Shown one piece after another: positions 39,814-49,621 of a DNA stretch of 64,000 bases; position 1 is the first letter of the stretch, and each line of letters opens with the position of its first letter. The notes under the pieces are model-generated. The model was given only the letters and a program-made list of their open reading frames with translations, made no database searches and was not told where the DNA came from. The translations under genes were made by a program, and so were the position numbers. Source of the DNA: PUPG01 sp031323845 (lineage in GTDB: Bacteria > Bacteroidota > Bacteroidia > Bacteroidales > UBA7960); assembly GCA_031323845.1 (NCBI GenBank), contig JAVIYP010000005.1, positions 13,608-77,607 on the forward strand. Reading direction: 5' to 3'.

Positions 39814-40659
39814 ATGAAGATTTTTAACAACATTCAAGAGATTTCTGCCTGGACCACCTTTGAGAAAAAGGCGGGCAAAAGCATTGGGTTTGTCCCTACC
39901 ATGGGAGCCTTGCATCAGGGGCACCTGGCCCTGGTGGAGCAAGCCCGCAAGGAAAACGACCTGGTGGTGTGCAGCATTTTTGTCAATCCGATACAGTTTA
40001 ACAGGCCTGAAGACCTGGCAACGTATCCGCGCACCCTGGATGAAGACCTGAAGCTGCTGGAGACGGTGCGCTGCGATGCGGTGTTTTGTCCCGAAGTACA
40101 GGAAATGTACCCGCATCCTGAACAAAAGAACTATGATTTCGGGACGCTTGACAAGGTGATGGAGGGCAAATACCGCCAGGGACACTTTAACGGTGTGGCC
40201 GTTGTGGTTAGTAAGCTGTTCGGCATTGTATCGCCGGACCGTGCCTATTTCGGAAGGAAAGACTTTCAGCAGTTGCAGGTCATCAGGGCGTTGGTTGTTA
40301 TGGAAGGCCTTGATGTGGAAATCATTGCCTGTCCTACGGTAAGGGAAGAAGACGGTCTGGCGATGAGCAGCCGCAACCGGCGGCTGTCAGCATCACAACG
40401 CAGCGAAGCCTCAACTATATACCGGGCGCTGACGGCTGCCCGAAGCATGTATCCTGACGTGCCGCTGCACGACATCCGGGAACGGGTCATCAGCCAGATC
40501 AACGCATCACCGGAACTCGAAGTGGAGTATGTGGAGATTGTCCGTGCCGACACCCTGCTGCCCGCGGAAAAGCACACGGATGATGTTGAACTCGTTACAT
40601 GCGTTGCCGTAAATGCAGGAAACATAAGGCTGATTGATAATATGTCATTAAATTCGTAA
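39814..40659 (+). CDS. panC: Pantothenate synthetase
   Basis: PanC joins pantoate and beta-alanine with ATP, the last step of vitamin B5 synthesis. The 281-residue protein has the class I tRNA-synthetase-like motifs GFVPTMGALHQGHLALV (HxGH: HQGH) and IFVNPIQFNRPEDLATYPRT, then FGRKDFQQLQVIRALV, and EEDGLAMSSRNRRLS containing the KMSK-like MSSRN. The length is normal. It leads a plus-strand group panC-panD-UPF0104-rfaE2-S41 protease. PanD, which supplies beta-alanine, follows 76 bp later. Confidence 0.96.
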   Translation: MKIFNNIQEISAWTTFEKKAGKSIGFVPTMGALHQGHLALVEQARKENDLVVCSIFVNPIQFNRPEDLATYPRTLDEDLKLLETVRCDAVFCPEVQEMYPHPEQKNYDFGTLDKVMEGKYRQGHFNGVAVVVSKLFGIVSPDRAYFGRKDFQQLQVIRALVVMEGLDVEIIACPTVREEDGLAMSSRNRRLSASQRSEASTIYRALTAARSMYPDVPLHDIRERVISQINASPELEVEYVEIVRADTLLPAEKHTDDVELVTCVAVNAGNIRLIDNMSLNS

Positions 40660-40735
40660 TTTTGTGAACAAATAGCGCTGTTTTGCATTACTTAAAAACA
40701 AATGCCCCGCAAAACAGTTGGCAAAAAGAAAGCAT

Positions 40736-41080
40736 ATGCTATTAGAAGTAATGAAGTCGAAAATACACAGGGCTGTGGTAACTGCCGCAGAACTGCATTA
40801 CATTGGAAGCATCACCATTGATGAAGACCTTATGGATGCCGCCAGTATTATTGAGAACGAGAAGGTGCAGGTGGTCAATGTGAACAATGGCGAACGTCTT
40901 GAAACTTACGTCATTAAAGGCAAAAGAGGGAGCGGGGAGGTTTGTCTGAACGGTCCCGCCGCACGAAAAGTTCAGCCCGGCGACGTTGTTATCGTCATTG
41001 CTTATGCTTTCATGGAGGCGGAACAGGCAAAACAACACGTTCCGTCCATTATCTTTCCGGACAGCAAGAATAAAATTTAA
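40736..41080 (+). CDS. panD: Aspartate 1-decarboxylase
   Basis: PanD decarboxylates aspartate to beta-alanine for pantothenate. The 114-residue proenzyme cleaves itself at a Gly-Ser bond to form the pyruvoyl group; the site is HYIGSITID, between Gly and Ser. Other family features are MKSKIHRAVVT and GSGEVCLNGPAARKV. The start at ATG 40736 is preferred; an in-frame TTG at 40718 would add six residues. Many bacteria need PanM/PanZ to trigger cleavage, and none is seen here. The UPF0104 gene begins 8 bp later. Confidence 0.95.
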   Translation: MLLEVMKSKIHRAVVTAAELHYIGSITIDEDLMDAASIIENEKVQVVNVNNGERLETYVIKGKRGSGEVCLNGPAARKVQPGDVVIVIAYAFMEAEQAKQHVPSIIFPDSKNKI

Positions 41081-41088
41081 GCAAGGTT

Positions 41089-42087
41089 TTGAGAAAAAAC
41101 TTCAGAAGGTATGCGAGAGTACTTCTTTCGCTGTCGGCAGGTTTGTTATTGCTCTGGCTGATCATGCGCGGCCAGGACCCTGGGCTGCTGCGGAACGAAT
41201 TTCGCAACGCCAACTACTTCTGGGTGTTTGCTGCCATGGGTTGCGCCATCCTGAGTCACTACATCAGGGCTATACGATGGAACCGCATCATCCGGGCCAT
41301 GGGGTACAAGACAAAGGATTCCCTGACTTTTTACGCCGTCATGACAGGCTATCTCACCAATCTTGCCGTTCCGCGCATGGGGGAGATAACCCGCTGCGTT
41401 ACGCTCAGCAAGGCATCCGGAACACCGTTCAGCGCCCTGGCAGGAACCGTGGTGGCAGAAAGGGTGTTTGACTTCCTGACCCTGGCAGGTATCATTGTTG
41501 TGACCATCAGTCTTCAGTTTAGCTTTCTGAAAACCTTTCTCCGGCAAATTTTCTGGGACCCGCTCATCAGCCGGGGCAGGGCAAACTGGGAACTCCTGGC
41601 GGCGATGCTGGCCCTGGCGCTGATCATTGGCCTGGTTGCCATGGTTGTAATCCGGAGAAAGTCAGAAAACCCCGGACACGGAAGCCTGGTGTACAAAATA
41701 AAAAGACAGTTCAGGGGGTTTGTCTTCGGCCTTAAAGCCATTACCCGGATGCAGGGAAAAAGATGGTTTGTTTTGCACAGCCTGCTGATCTGGGGGCTGT
41801 ATTACCTCACGGTATACCTTTGCTTTTTTGCGATATCCGCAACCTCCGGCCTGACCGCTATTGCCGGCCTTACCCTGCTGACGGTGGGCAGCATAGGCAT
41901 ACTGGCACCCGTACCCGGTGGCATAGGCACCTATCACTTTCTTACCATCATTACCTTAAAAGAACTGTACGGCATTAGCCCCGAAGCCGCCACCTCATAC
42001 GCATACATCACACACGCCACACAGATAGCAGTGAACGTAGTTTTCGGCCTGCTCTCGTGGATGTTGCTTTCCGTCAGGAAGAAATAG
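41089..42087 (+). CDS. UPF0104/LPG-synthase-like integral membrane protein
   Basis: The 332-residue protein has about eight membrane segments. It matches the lysylphosphatidylglycerol synthase transmembrane family (UPF0104, YbhN-like) through ISHYIRAIRWNRIIRAMG, YLTNLAVPRMGEITRCV, AGTVVAERVFDFLTL and PVPGGIGTYHF. These are flippase-like membrane domains; this protein lacks the soluble aminoacyl-transfer domain, so lysyl-PG synthesis is not claimed. The start is a TTG at 41089, chosen because it puts a basic segment before the first helix and keeps an 8 bp gap to panD. The panC-panD-UPF0104 order is common in Bacteroidota. Confidence 0.85.
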   Translation: MRKNFRRYARVLLSLSAGLLLLWLIMRGQDPGLLRNEFRNANYFWVFAAMGCAILSHYIRAIRWNRIIRAMGYKTKDSLTFYAVMTGYLTNLAVPRMGEITRCVTLSKASGTPFSALAGTVVAERVFDFLTLAGIIVVTISLQFSFLKTFLRQIFWDPLISRGRANWELLAAMLALALIIGLVAMVVIRRKSENPGHGSLVYKIKRQFRGFVFGLKAITRMQGKRWFVLHSLLIWGLYYLTVYLCFFAISATSGLTAIAGLTLLTVGSIGILAPVPGGIGTYHFLTIITLKELYGISPEAATSYAYITHATQIAVNVVFGLLSWMLLSVRKK

Positions 42088-42211
42088 TACCGGTATTGCG
42101 CTTCCGGGAAAGTGCATCAACAACATTTTGAGCAAAATACTGTTATCAGAATAGAGCGTAAACATACACCCCGGCTACCGGACATGATTTACAACAGTGA
42201 ATAAAAAGCCT

Positions 42212-42712
42212 ATGAACACGCAACAACAACTGCAGTCAAAAATTTTTTCGCCGCACCAGTGGGAAAACTTCAGCCTTAAGCTGGCGGAGTGGAGAGGCAG
42301 GGGTCTTCGGATTGCTTTTACCAACGGCTGCTTCGACATCCTTCATGCCGGCCATGCAGACTATCTGGCCAAAGCAGCCGACCTGGCCGATGTGCTCATC
42401 GTCGGACTGAACACCGATGCCTCCGTTCGTCGGATTAAAGGCAGCAACCGACCTGTCAACAACCAGGATAGCAGGTCAGCAGTACTGGCCTCGCTCTTTT
42501 ATGTGGATGCGGTGGTGCTGTTTGACGAAGACGATCCTGCGAACCTCATTAATTTTGTTATGCCCGGGGTGCTGATAAAAGGAGCCGACTATAACGCCGA
42601 TGAAGTGGTAGGCGCCGACGTGGTAAGGGCCAACCAGGGCGAAGTGGTGAACCTTCCGCTGCTCGAAGGCTACTCCACTACCCGCATCATCGAAAAAATA
42701 AAAAAAATGTGA
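42212..42712 (+). CDS. rfaE2: D-glycero-beta-D-manno-heptose 1-phosphate adenylyltransferase
   Basis: The enzyme makes ADP-heptose for the LPS inner core. This 166-residue protein is the stand-alone adenylyltransferase half (RfaE domain II). It contains the nucleotidyltransferase HxGH motif in FTNGCFDILHAGHADYL, VGLNTDASVRRIKG, and the C-terminal ISTT-like YSTTRIIEKI. The kinase half (RfaE1) is not in the window. An in-frame GTG at 42197 is an alternative start. It precedes the S41 protease gene by 58 bp. Confidence 0.92.
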   Translation: MNTQQQLQSKIFSPHQWENFSLKLAEWRGRGLRIAFTNGCFDILHAGHADYLAKAADLADVLIVGLNTDASVRRIKGSNRPVNNQDSRSAVLASLFYVDAVVLFDEDDPANLINFVMPGVLIKGADYNADEVVGADVVRANQGEVVNLPLLEGYSTTRIIEKIKKM

Positions 42713-42770
42713 ATCATGCAGGCAGGAAAACAACACATCCTTTCTTACTGATACCCTAAAATATTTTGCC

Positions 42771-44429
42771 ATGGAGAAAGAACGCCGCAAGCCTCTGTTT
42801 AAACAATATCTGCCTGTAATTCTGGCACTGACGCTAATAGCAGGTTTTATCATGGGGCTGAACCTGCGTATGGGCGGACCCGCCGACAGTGAGGGTCGTT
42901 TTTTCTCTATCGGAACGGAGCGGCACAATAAGGTCAACGATGTTTTGAATTATGTGCTGGATGCTTATGTTGACAGCGTTTCGCGGCAGCAACTCACCGA
43001 AGAGACCATTCGCAGCCTTCTAAAAAACCTTGATCCGCACTCTTCCTACATTCCCGCCTCGGAGTTCAGAAGGCTCAACGATCCGTTAATGGGAAGTTTT
43101 GAGGGCATTGGCATTGAGTTTAACATGATCAAGGACACGGTTGTGGTCATTCAGCCCATACCCGGCGGGCCGAGCGAAAGGGCCGGTTTGCTGCCCGGCG
43201 ACCGCATTGTTATGGTTGAAGACACCCTGATTGCCGGCGTCAGCATGTCAACGGCAGATATAGTTGATTTGTTGATGGGAAAGAAGGGCACGGAGGTCAA
43301 CATTGCCGTGTTCCGGTTGGGCATCCCTGAGTTGCTCCGGTTTTCGCTGATCAGGGACAAGATACCCTCGTACAGCCTTGACATTGCTTACATGGTAAAC
43401 CACGAAACCGGTTACATCAAGCTTAACAAGTTTTCGGCGACCACGCACCAGGAGTTTGTCAACGGTGTTGAACAATTGCTTGCCGAAGGCATGCAACAGA
43501 TGATCCTTGATCTGCGGGGCAACACGGGGGGCTTTCTGGACGCTGCCATCCTGCTGGCCGATGAGTTGCTGGAACCGGGGAGGCTGATCGTTTATACCGA
43601 TGGACGAAAACGCTCGCGCACCCAGGCCCGTGCACGACGGCCCGGAATTTTTGAACATCAGCCGCTGGTTATTCTTATTGATGAGTGGTCGGCTTCTGCC
43701 AGCGAAATCATTGCCGGTGCCGTTCAGGACAACGACAGGGGGCTGATCGTGGGACGCAGGTCTTTTGGCAAGGGCCTGGTCCAGGAGCAAGTGCAGCTTG
43801 GAGACGGTTCAGCGCTGCGCCTGACCGTAGCCAGGTACTACACCCCTACCGGAAGAAGCATACAAAACCCTTATGACGAAGGCGACGAAGCCTACTTTAA
43901 CGAATTTCTGCAAAGGTTCCACAACGGCGAAATGCACAGCCCCGACAGCATATTCTTTGATGACACACAGCGCTTCGAAACACCTGCCGGCAGAACAGTG
44001 TTTGGTGGTGGCGGCATCATGCCCGACGTTTTTGTGCCGCTGTCGTCTGAAAACCTTTCCTTTTTCAACCTGGTATCGAACCGCGGCCACATTTATATGT
44101 TTGCCTTCAACTACGCCGACAGGCACAGGGCACAGCTGGAAAAACAAAGCAACGCAGCCGGGTTTGTCAGCGAGTTTTCGTTCAGCCACGCCGACTACCT
44201 CGAATTTCTTGACTTTGTCAGGGCACAGGGAACACGCATTCCGGACGATATCAGTCCTGAAAGTGAGGCGATGATTAAAAACCACCTGAAAGCATATACC
44301 GGCAGAAACATTTTTGGAGCGCAGGCTTTTTACCCTGTGCTGCACGAAAAAGACAGGGGTTTTAAGAAGGCTTTGCAAACGCTCGGCAATGAAGAGCTGT
44401 TGCTTACACTCACTACGAAAAAAGAGTGA
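42771..44429 (+). CDS. C-terminal processing peptidase, S41 family
   Basis: The 552-residue protein is a CtpA/Prc-type periplasmic protease. A membrane anchor or signal segment covers about residues 12-30 (YLPVILALTLIAGFIMGL). A PDZ domain begins near 107 (SFEGIGIEFNMI, with PGGPSERAGLLPGDRI). The Ser/Lys catalytic domain has the nucleophile in DEWSASASEI and the general base in RSFGKGLVQEQ. The last about 150 residues after the catalytic domain are an extension common in Bacteroidota. Targets are unknown. It ends the plus-strand group and is convergent with the HD-domain gene, with a 9 bp gap. Confidence 0.93.
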   Translation: MEKERRKPLFKQYLPVILALTLIAGFIMGLNLRMGGPADSEGRFFSIGTERHNKVNDVLNYVLDAYVDSVSRQQLTEETIRSLLKNLDPHSSYIPASEFRRLNDPLMGSFEGIGIEFNMIKDTVVVIQPIPGGPSERAGLLPGDRIVMVEDTLIAGVSMSTADIVDLLMGKKGTEVNIAVFRLGIPELLRFSLIRDKIPSYSLDIAYMVNHETGYIKLNKFSATTHQEFVNGVEQLLAEGMQQMILDLRGNTGGFLDAAILLADELLEPGRLIVYTDGRKRSRTQARARRPGIFEHQPLVILIDEWSASASEIIAGAVQDNDRGLIVGRRSFGKGLVQEQVQLGDGSALRLTVARYYTPTGRSIQNPYDEGDEAYFNEFLQRFHNGEMHSPDSIFFDDTQRFETPAGRTVFGGGGIMPDVFVPLSSENLSFFNLVSNRGHIYMFAFNYADRHRAQLEKQSNAAGFVSEFSFSHADYLEFLDFVRAQGTRIPDDISPESEAMIKNHLKAYTGRNIFGAQAFYPVLHEKDRGFKKALQTLGNEELLLTLTTKKE

Positions 44430-44438
44430 TCACAGGTA

Positions 44439-44996
44439 TTATAAGCCTATATCGGGGCCGATTTCTTTCATGGCATTGAGCGACAATTCAACAAACTCCG
44501 GAAGACTCAGCCCGAGTTTCTCACATTCCATAACGGTATCCCTGTTCACAGAGGCAGCAAAAGCCTTTTCCTTCATTCGTTTGGTGACGGATTTAACTTT
44601 GACGGCGGCCACTTTTTTGTCGGGATAAACAAGGGCCGTAGCCGTAATCAGTCCGGTAATGGTTTCACCGGCGGCCAGTGCATGGTGCAGGGGCTTGTAT
44701 CGTTGCCGGCCGTGGGCGGCCAGTTCATTGTGCAACATCACCGCTTCAACAATTTCAGAGTCCACCCCGTATTCTTCCAGTATTTTGGCCCCATCCATGG
44801 CGTGCACCAGCGGATCGGCCTGGGTTATTTCAACGTCCACATCGTGCAGCAAGCCGGCCAGTCCCCATTGGTCAGGGTCTTCTCCCAAATGCTTTGCCAG
44901 TGCCCGCAACACAGCCTCTGAAGCCAGGCAATGAGCAATAAGTTTCGGGTTTTTTACATATTGGTGAAGCAGTTCCAGCGCTTTCTCTCTTTTCAT
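44439..44996 (-). CDS. HD-domain protein (HDIG type)
   Basis: The 185-residue protein is a single HD domain with metal ligands in LLHDVDVEIT (HD pair), an upstream CLASEAVLRALAKHLGE with a His in the preceding helix, and VMLHNELAAHG. HD proteins of this size hydrolyse phosphomonoesters or phosphodiesters of nucleotides, but the substrate is unknown. The ATG at 44996 (MKREKALELL) is preferred over the open extension to 45047, which is low in conserved features. No operon partner is apparent; the next minus-strand gene ends at 45095. Confidence 0.88.
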   Translation of the reverse strand: MKREKALELLHQYVKNPKLIAHCLASEAVLRALAKHLGEDPDQWGLAGLLHDVDVEITQADPLVHAMDGAKILEEYGVDSEIVEAVMLHNELAAHGRQRYKPLHHALAAGETITGLITATALVYPDKKVAAVKVKSVTKRMKEKAFAASVNRDTVMECEKLGLSLPEFVELSLNAMKEIGPDIGL

Positions 44997-45094
44997 ATTC
45001 CGGGTTTTGCCGGCGGCGTTTTCTCCGCAACCTGCCTTACGGTCCATGGAGGTAACGGCAGGGCGGTGTGTCTGACCGCAACGTATTTTGTCAA

Positions 45095-46585
45095 TTAGGG
45101 GGCCTCAAAAACATTCAACAACACTTCCGTTTCAAAAAAGTCCTGCTCGCGAGTGGCGTCAATGATCAACGGCTCGGAGATATAGCCGTCAAGGTCAACG
45201 GTCAGTGTGTAGCTGTGTCCCAGCGGAAGCAGCACACGAAACGCATCGGAAAACAGTTCATAGTGAACAGCCTCTGAAGGTTGATAATTGATCAGGACTT
45301 TTGGCCGGAGGCCGGGCGGAACCGGCTGTCCTGTGAGTTTATCTATAATTCTGCCCCTGATCTGAAAAACATCGGTTTGGGCAAAGTATAGATTTTGTTC
45401 GATCACGGTACCTGGTTGAACCCGGGTGAGGTCAATCATGGCAGCCACTCCTGCCCAATTATCCATTTGGGGTTTCAGCGTATGGGAGGCTCCCGGCTCG
45501 AGCTGCACTTCAAAGAATGCCTCACCTTTATTGATGATCAGACCGGGAAAATCCCGGCGTCCGTTTACCAGGATATGGTACGTGGTATCATCAAGCATCC
45601 TTGACTGATCCTGATGGTAGAGAAGATACCCTTTAACCTGAACCACGGGGGCCTCCTTGTCAAGTCGCAGCCTGAATATGTCTGCTTTCCCAAAAGAGTT
45701 GGTTACAGAACTGTAATACACCCATGCTTCATTACCGTCAATTCTGTAATAGGAATCCCATCCGGGACTGTTCACATTTTCGTCAACCTGTATCGGACCG
45801 GCCCAGTTTTCGAAGCCTGCATCAATCCGTCTTGCATAATAAATATTAAACACATCGGGATCCTCTTCCAGGTTGGCGGAAAAATACAGACGCCGTTTGT
45901 CGTGAGACAGGAATGGTGCTTCCAGGCTTTGATGGCCGGAAGGAATAAGGTTGCTGAATGATAATTTGATCGGACGGGCATACCTGTATCTCCCGGTTTG
46001 CCTGGACAAATAAATATCCATGGTTTGTCTTTGCCGGGAGTTGGAAAACGACATTACCAGCAGGCTTCTGTCGGGGCTCATATACGCATTTACCAGCGAA
46101 CCTCTGTTCATACCGGCAAAGCCGGACACCTTAATGGGCCGTGGCTTGCTCCATTCGTTCGGACCTGTTTTCTGCACTATGGAGAATCCCCTGTTGCGCC
46201 ACCGGGTACCAGCATTGTTGAATCTTCCCAGGATAAGGTATGATGTCCCATCGTCAAGCGCCGACAATAATGCGTTGGAACGTCCTATATTGACACTGTT
46301 CGGCAATCTTTGAGCTTCACTCCAGGAATGATCATCCTGAAGCCTGGAATACCAGATGTCCTGGCTGTTTTTTTCGCCATACCTGTTTTCCGGGTGGTTC
46401 ACCCTGGTGAAAAAAAGCATCTTTCCGTCAACAGACAGCACCGGGTTTATTTCTGAATATTCGGTGTTAATGCTTATTCCAAGATTTTCCGGTTGCACCT
46501 TTGGCTGGGAGCGGCCGGTGGCGGGATTGAAAATGAAACAAAGACCTGTAAGCAGGGTAACAATAGTTTTTACGATATCATACAT
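45095..46585 (-). CDS. Exported PD40/TolB-like beta-propeller protein
   Basis: The 496-residue protein has a signal peptide (about residues 1-26) and repeated PD40-type motifs, such as NPVLSVDGKMLFFTR, EAPFLSHDKRRLYFSAN and VYYSSVTNSFGKADI, consistent with a WD40-like propeller. The part after about residue 310 is beta-rich (DKEAPVVQVKGYLLY onward) and looks like one or two Ig/CNA-B-like domains. It lacks the OmpA domain often fused to PD40 in Bacteroidota. It is the third gene of an envelope operon with the DUF5723 protein and the large lipoprotein. Function unknown. Confidence 0.75.
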   Translation of the reverse strand: MYDIVKTIVTLLTGLCFIFNPATGRSQPKVQPENLGISINTEYSEINPVLSVDGKMLFFTRVNHPENRYGEKNSQDIWYSRLQDDHSWSEAQRLPNSVNIGRSNALLSALDDGTSYLILGRFNNAGTRWRNRGFSIVQKTGPNEWSKPRPIKVSGFAGMNRGSLVNAYMSPDRSLLVMSFSNSRQRQTMDIYLSRQTGRYRYARPIKLSFSNLIPSGHQSLEAPFLSHDKRRLYFSANLEEDPDVFNIYYARRIDAGFENWAGPIQVDENVNSPGWDSYYRIDGNEAWVYYSSVTNSFGKADIFRLRLDKEAPVVQVKGYLLYHQDQSRMLDDTTYHILVNGRRDFPGLIINKGEAFFEVQLEPGASHTLKPQMDNWAGVAAMIDLTRVQPGTVIEQNLYFAQTDVFQIRGRIIDKLTGQPVPPGLRPKVLINYQPSEAVHYELFSDAFRVLLPLGHSYTLTVDLDGYISEPLIIDATREQDFFETEVLLNVFEAP

Positions 46586-46608
46586 GGTTCAAGTGTATGG
46601 TTTGGTTA

Positions 46609-47964
46609 TTATCTATACGGCAGACCTTGCTGTTCGGTTAGTTTTCCAAATACCATATTCACGCCAAAACGCAGGTTAAAGTTGGTTAAACTCAGGGGGT
46701 CAATGAGTGGGGCATAGTAGTTATCGGTAACCACATAAAATTGCAGGGGTCCGGGTTTGAAGATCAGCCCGAGACCGAAATTGGCAAAGCTTCGTTGGTT
46801 GAAAGCAACGTTGGTGGCCACTGTCCATGTCCGGCCCACCCCCTGGGTAAGGTTCAGTGAAACTGCCGGATAATGTTTTCTGTTAACCGTGCTGTAAAAC
46901 TGAAATCCTGCATGGGTTCTGGCGGCAAGCCTGTAGCTTGCGGAAAGATAGATTTTGGGAGGCAGCCATGTCCGGTAACCACCTTCGAGCTCTTCATCAG
47001 TAAAGTTGTCCAGGAAATCGTCCATGAATCCGTTGGAGTCATCGTTGTCATCGCCGGAAGAACTGTTTGCAAAAATGTCGATGCCGTTATATACCGCCTC
47101 TCCCCTGATGCGGTAATGTTTGGTGTTGTCTTTCCAGGAAATAAAGCCTATGTCGTTTATGGCTACGCTGAAGGTTGTCCTTTCGTCGAATCTGAATACG
47201 GTGCCCAGCGACAAGGCAAAGCCGGGGTTTCTGAATCGGAGCAGAAAATCCCCAATCCATTCATCATCAACATCATCATCGAAAGGCACTCCCGCGCTGT
47301 ACAGGGTAAAATCAGTGGCAACGGAGTGTTCATAATCATTGTTAAGGACGGCTATATGGATATTTTCCGGTTCGAGCGAAAGGTTTGCAAGTCCGTGCAA
47401 CACACTGAACCTTCCTCCGAAGACCCAGGGTCCCCACACCCTGGAGGCGCCAAAAGTGAACTCCCTGTATAAATTGGCTTCTACGCCGAAAGGCGTAAAA
47501 TCAAAGCGTTGACCTACCATGTCGGCATTACCGCGCAACAGCAGTGAAACAAAATCTTTGGGATAAAACAAGGACATGCTGTGTTTTTGCCTTGAGGCGA
47601 ACCAGTAATTCCATTGATCAACGTTAATCCGAAGGTGAAAAATATCGAGGTCGGCCCCAAAGTGCAGCATGTTCTGATGGGCGAGGTGTGCAAGCATCTG
47701 ACCAGTATTTAACACCTGCCGGCCATCCTTGTTCGAGATAAACCTGTTTGGCACAAAGCCGTTATGGATCATCTGGAATGAAACTGAAGAGATTCCCGGC
47801 AGCCCAAGACTCACCCTGTGGTCAGGCGTCAACGCCGGATTCAGAAAGGAGGACTGAAATACATCGTTAAAGAGGGGCAGCACTGTTTCTGATTGTGCCC
47901 TGGCTCCCAACGAACAGATCCATACAAACAGGATTATTATACTGGCTTTTTTCATGATTCGCAA
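46609..47964 (-). CDS. DUF5723-like outer-membrane protein
   Basis: The 451-residue protein has a signal peptide (MRIMKKASIIILFVWICSLGARAQ). Beta-barrel-like strands continue to the C terminus, as in DUF5723 proteins of Bacteroidota. Conserved elements include FQSSFLNPALTPDHRVSLGLPG early on, the FALSLGTVFRFDERTTFSVAIND strands, and a C-terminal NFNLRFGVNMVFGK. The mature protein has an Asp-rich loop (SSGDDNDDSNGFMDDF). It sits 23 bp upstream of the PD40 gene and about 50 bp downstream of the lipoprotein, forming one operon. Likely an outer-membrane barrel of unknown role. Confidence 0.75.
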   Translation of the reverse strand: MRIMKKASIIILFVWICSLGARAQSETVLPLFNDVFQSSFLNPALTPDHRVSLGLPGISSVSFQMIHNGFVPNRFISNKDGRQVLNTGQMLAHLAHQNMLHFGADLDIFHLRINVDQWNYWFASRQKHSMSLFYPKDFVSLLLRGNADMVGQRFDFTPFGVEANLYREFTFGASRVWGPWVFGGRFSVLHGLANLSLEPENIHIAVLNNDYEHSVATDFTLYSAGVPFDDDVDDEWIGDFLLRFRNPGFALSLGTVFRFDERTTFSVAINDIGFISWKDNTKHYRIRGEAVYNGIDIFANSSSGDDNDDSNGFMDDFLDNFTDEELEGGYRTWLPPKIYLSASYRLAARTHAGFQFYSTVNRKHYPAVSLNLTQGVGRTWTVATNVAFNQRSFANFGLGLIFKPGPLQFYVVTDNYYAPLIDPLSLTNFNLRFGVNMVFGKLTEQQGLPYR

Positions 47965-48013
47965 CTATTATCGTGTACACAGTTGGTTTTAATCTATATG
48001 TTCTCGCATGCCG

Positions 48014-49621
48014 TCAGGGTGCCACGGTGGCATCTATGTACAGCGTGGCTTTTATCCCCAGAAAGTCAGAGGGCCTGATGTTAACGCTCCTGTCCCTGGC
48101 ACCTTTGGTCTGGGCCTTAAACAGCACTCTCATTTCGGCAGCATCAAGCATTTTGTCGTATTGTTCCCGGGTCAGTGAGTAGATCATGGTCTGTTCGCGG
48201 TAACCGATGGCATCGCCTGAATCATCAATTTCAGGGCTTTCTATCAAGCTTGCTACGTCATCGAAAATCCGCACCAGTTCAGCTCCTTCGCTGTCAACAA
48301 AGATCAATTGCATGCCAAGGCTGACAGGAATCCCGTTTTTAGTTTCCACGACCATTGAAGCGGTAAAATCTTCAACAAACCCCAACTCGGGATAGCTTCC
48401 TACTTCCCGTTCAAAATCAAAGAACAGATCGAGAATGCTGCCAGTAAGCGGCATTTCCACTTTCGTGACGAAATGGACCCGGCTGGTGTCAGCAACAAAA
48501 AAATCATGAATGTATTCAACCGGGGTGGCCGGGTTTATTTCGCCCAGATAATACCCTCCGGTGAAACCCATCGAAACGGGAATAAATGAAAGGAGGTCGT
48601 TGATGTTTGAGTTATCATTATTCAGCCGGAACCTTGTTCTGACAAAGCCCTCTTCCTCGGTTGCATAAGCCGGATAATTCATTTCTCCCAGAAGAAAGTC
48701 CTTCCAGTGATCGTCAATACCTGCCGCAGCGCCTGTGTTTTGAATGTTGAGGGTATCCTCATCATGATTAACCAGGTACATATGGCCGATCAGCAGTGCC
48801 AGCGGAACACCCAGGGATGTGCCAATATCAAATTCAATAAAGATATCTTCAAGATAAATGTAGGGATCTTCGATGATGGCCTCAAATAATCCGAAATTGA
48901 TCTCGTTATCTCCGAGTTCTCCGGCATTTTCAATAAACCCCACTGCTTTTTCGTAACGCAAGGCTCCAAACCTGATAAAGGTATTAAAGCTTCCTGCATC
49001 AGCGGTTGCTGACTCAAATTCAATGTGGTAGGTGATGTTGTTGTACAGCGTATCTGTGCCTTCAACACGGAAAAGATCCAGCCTTGTGTCGGCCAGGTCA
49101 ACAATATTGCTGGAGAGAAACGGGTTTTCACCCCATTCGGCGGTGATGCTTACCGGCCTGCCATTGTATATCATGCCGGGGAAAGTAATCTTAATTTCCA
49201 CATCATCCGCAAAATCCTTTTCAAACTCAACCAATAGCTGGCCCCTGCTCAGAAACAGATGCTTCAATTCCGATCCTGTGCCAAAGCCGCTAAACTCCTC
49301 TTCAATGGTAATTTCAAAGGCAGCTGCCTGAATCGGAATGGTTTGCTCAAACCTTCGTTCTGGAATAAACAGAAAAGGCCTGATGCTTAGCTCATTATCA
49401 AACTTCATAATCAACCGGTCGTCCGTAACCTCAAGGAATGAACTGAGGTCGGTCGTTCCGGCATCAATCATTTCTGCAATGGTAGCCTCTGAGTTAATCA
49501 GAGGTAACACGAAAGATGTGGTAAAAGGCTCTATCTCAATATCCTGAAGCGCGTCGTAATCGGCACAGGAATAGAGCAGCAATGCGAGAGCCGGGAAAAT
49601 CAGGAACGTTTTGGTGCGCAT
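48014..49621 (-). CDS. Large beta-rich lipoprotein of unknown function
   Basis: The 535-residue protein has a lipoprotein signal (MRTKTFLIFPALALLLYSC, acylated Cys19). After that the sequence is acidic and beta-rich, with no domain I recognise. Repeated patterns of short strands such as DRLIMKFDNELSIRPFLFIPE, RFEQTIPIQAAAFEITIEEE and VHFVTKVEMPLTGSILDLFFD suggest stacked Ig-like or beta-sandwich modules. It is the first gene of the operon with DUF5723 and PD40. It could be a surface component acting with the downstream barrel, but that is inference. Confidence 0.8.
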   Translation of the reverse strand: MRTKTFLIFPALALLLYSCADYDALQDIEIEPFTTSFVLPLINSEATIAEMIDAGTTDLSSFLEVTDDRLIMKFDNELSIRPFLFIPERRFEQTIPIQAAAFEITIEEEFSGFGTGSELKHLFLSRGQLLVEFEKDFADDVEIKITFPGMIYNGRPVSITAEWGENPFLSSNIVDLADTRLDLFRVEGTDTLYNNITYHIEFESATADAGSFNTFIRFGALRYEKAVGFIENAGELGDNEINFGLFEAIIEDPYIYLEDIFIEFDIGTSLGVPLALLIGHMYLVNHDEDTLNIQNTGAAAGIDDHWKDFLLGEMNYPAYATEEEGFVRTRFRLNNDNSNINDLLSFIPVSMGFTGGYYLGEINPATPVEYIHDFFVADTSRVHFVTKVEMPLTGSILDLFFDFEREVGSYPELGFVEDFTASMVVETKNGIPVSLGMQLIFVDSEGAELVRIFDDVASLIESPEIDDSGDAIGYREQTMIYSLTREQYDKMLDAAEMRVLFKAQTKGARDRSVNIRPSDFLGIKATLYIDATVAP

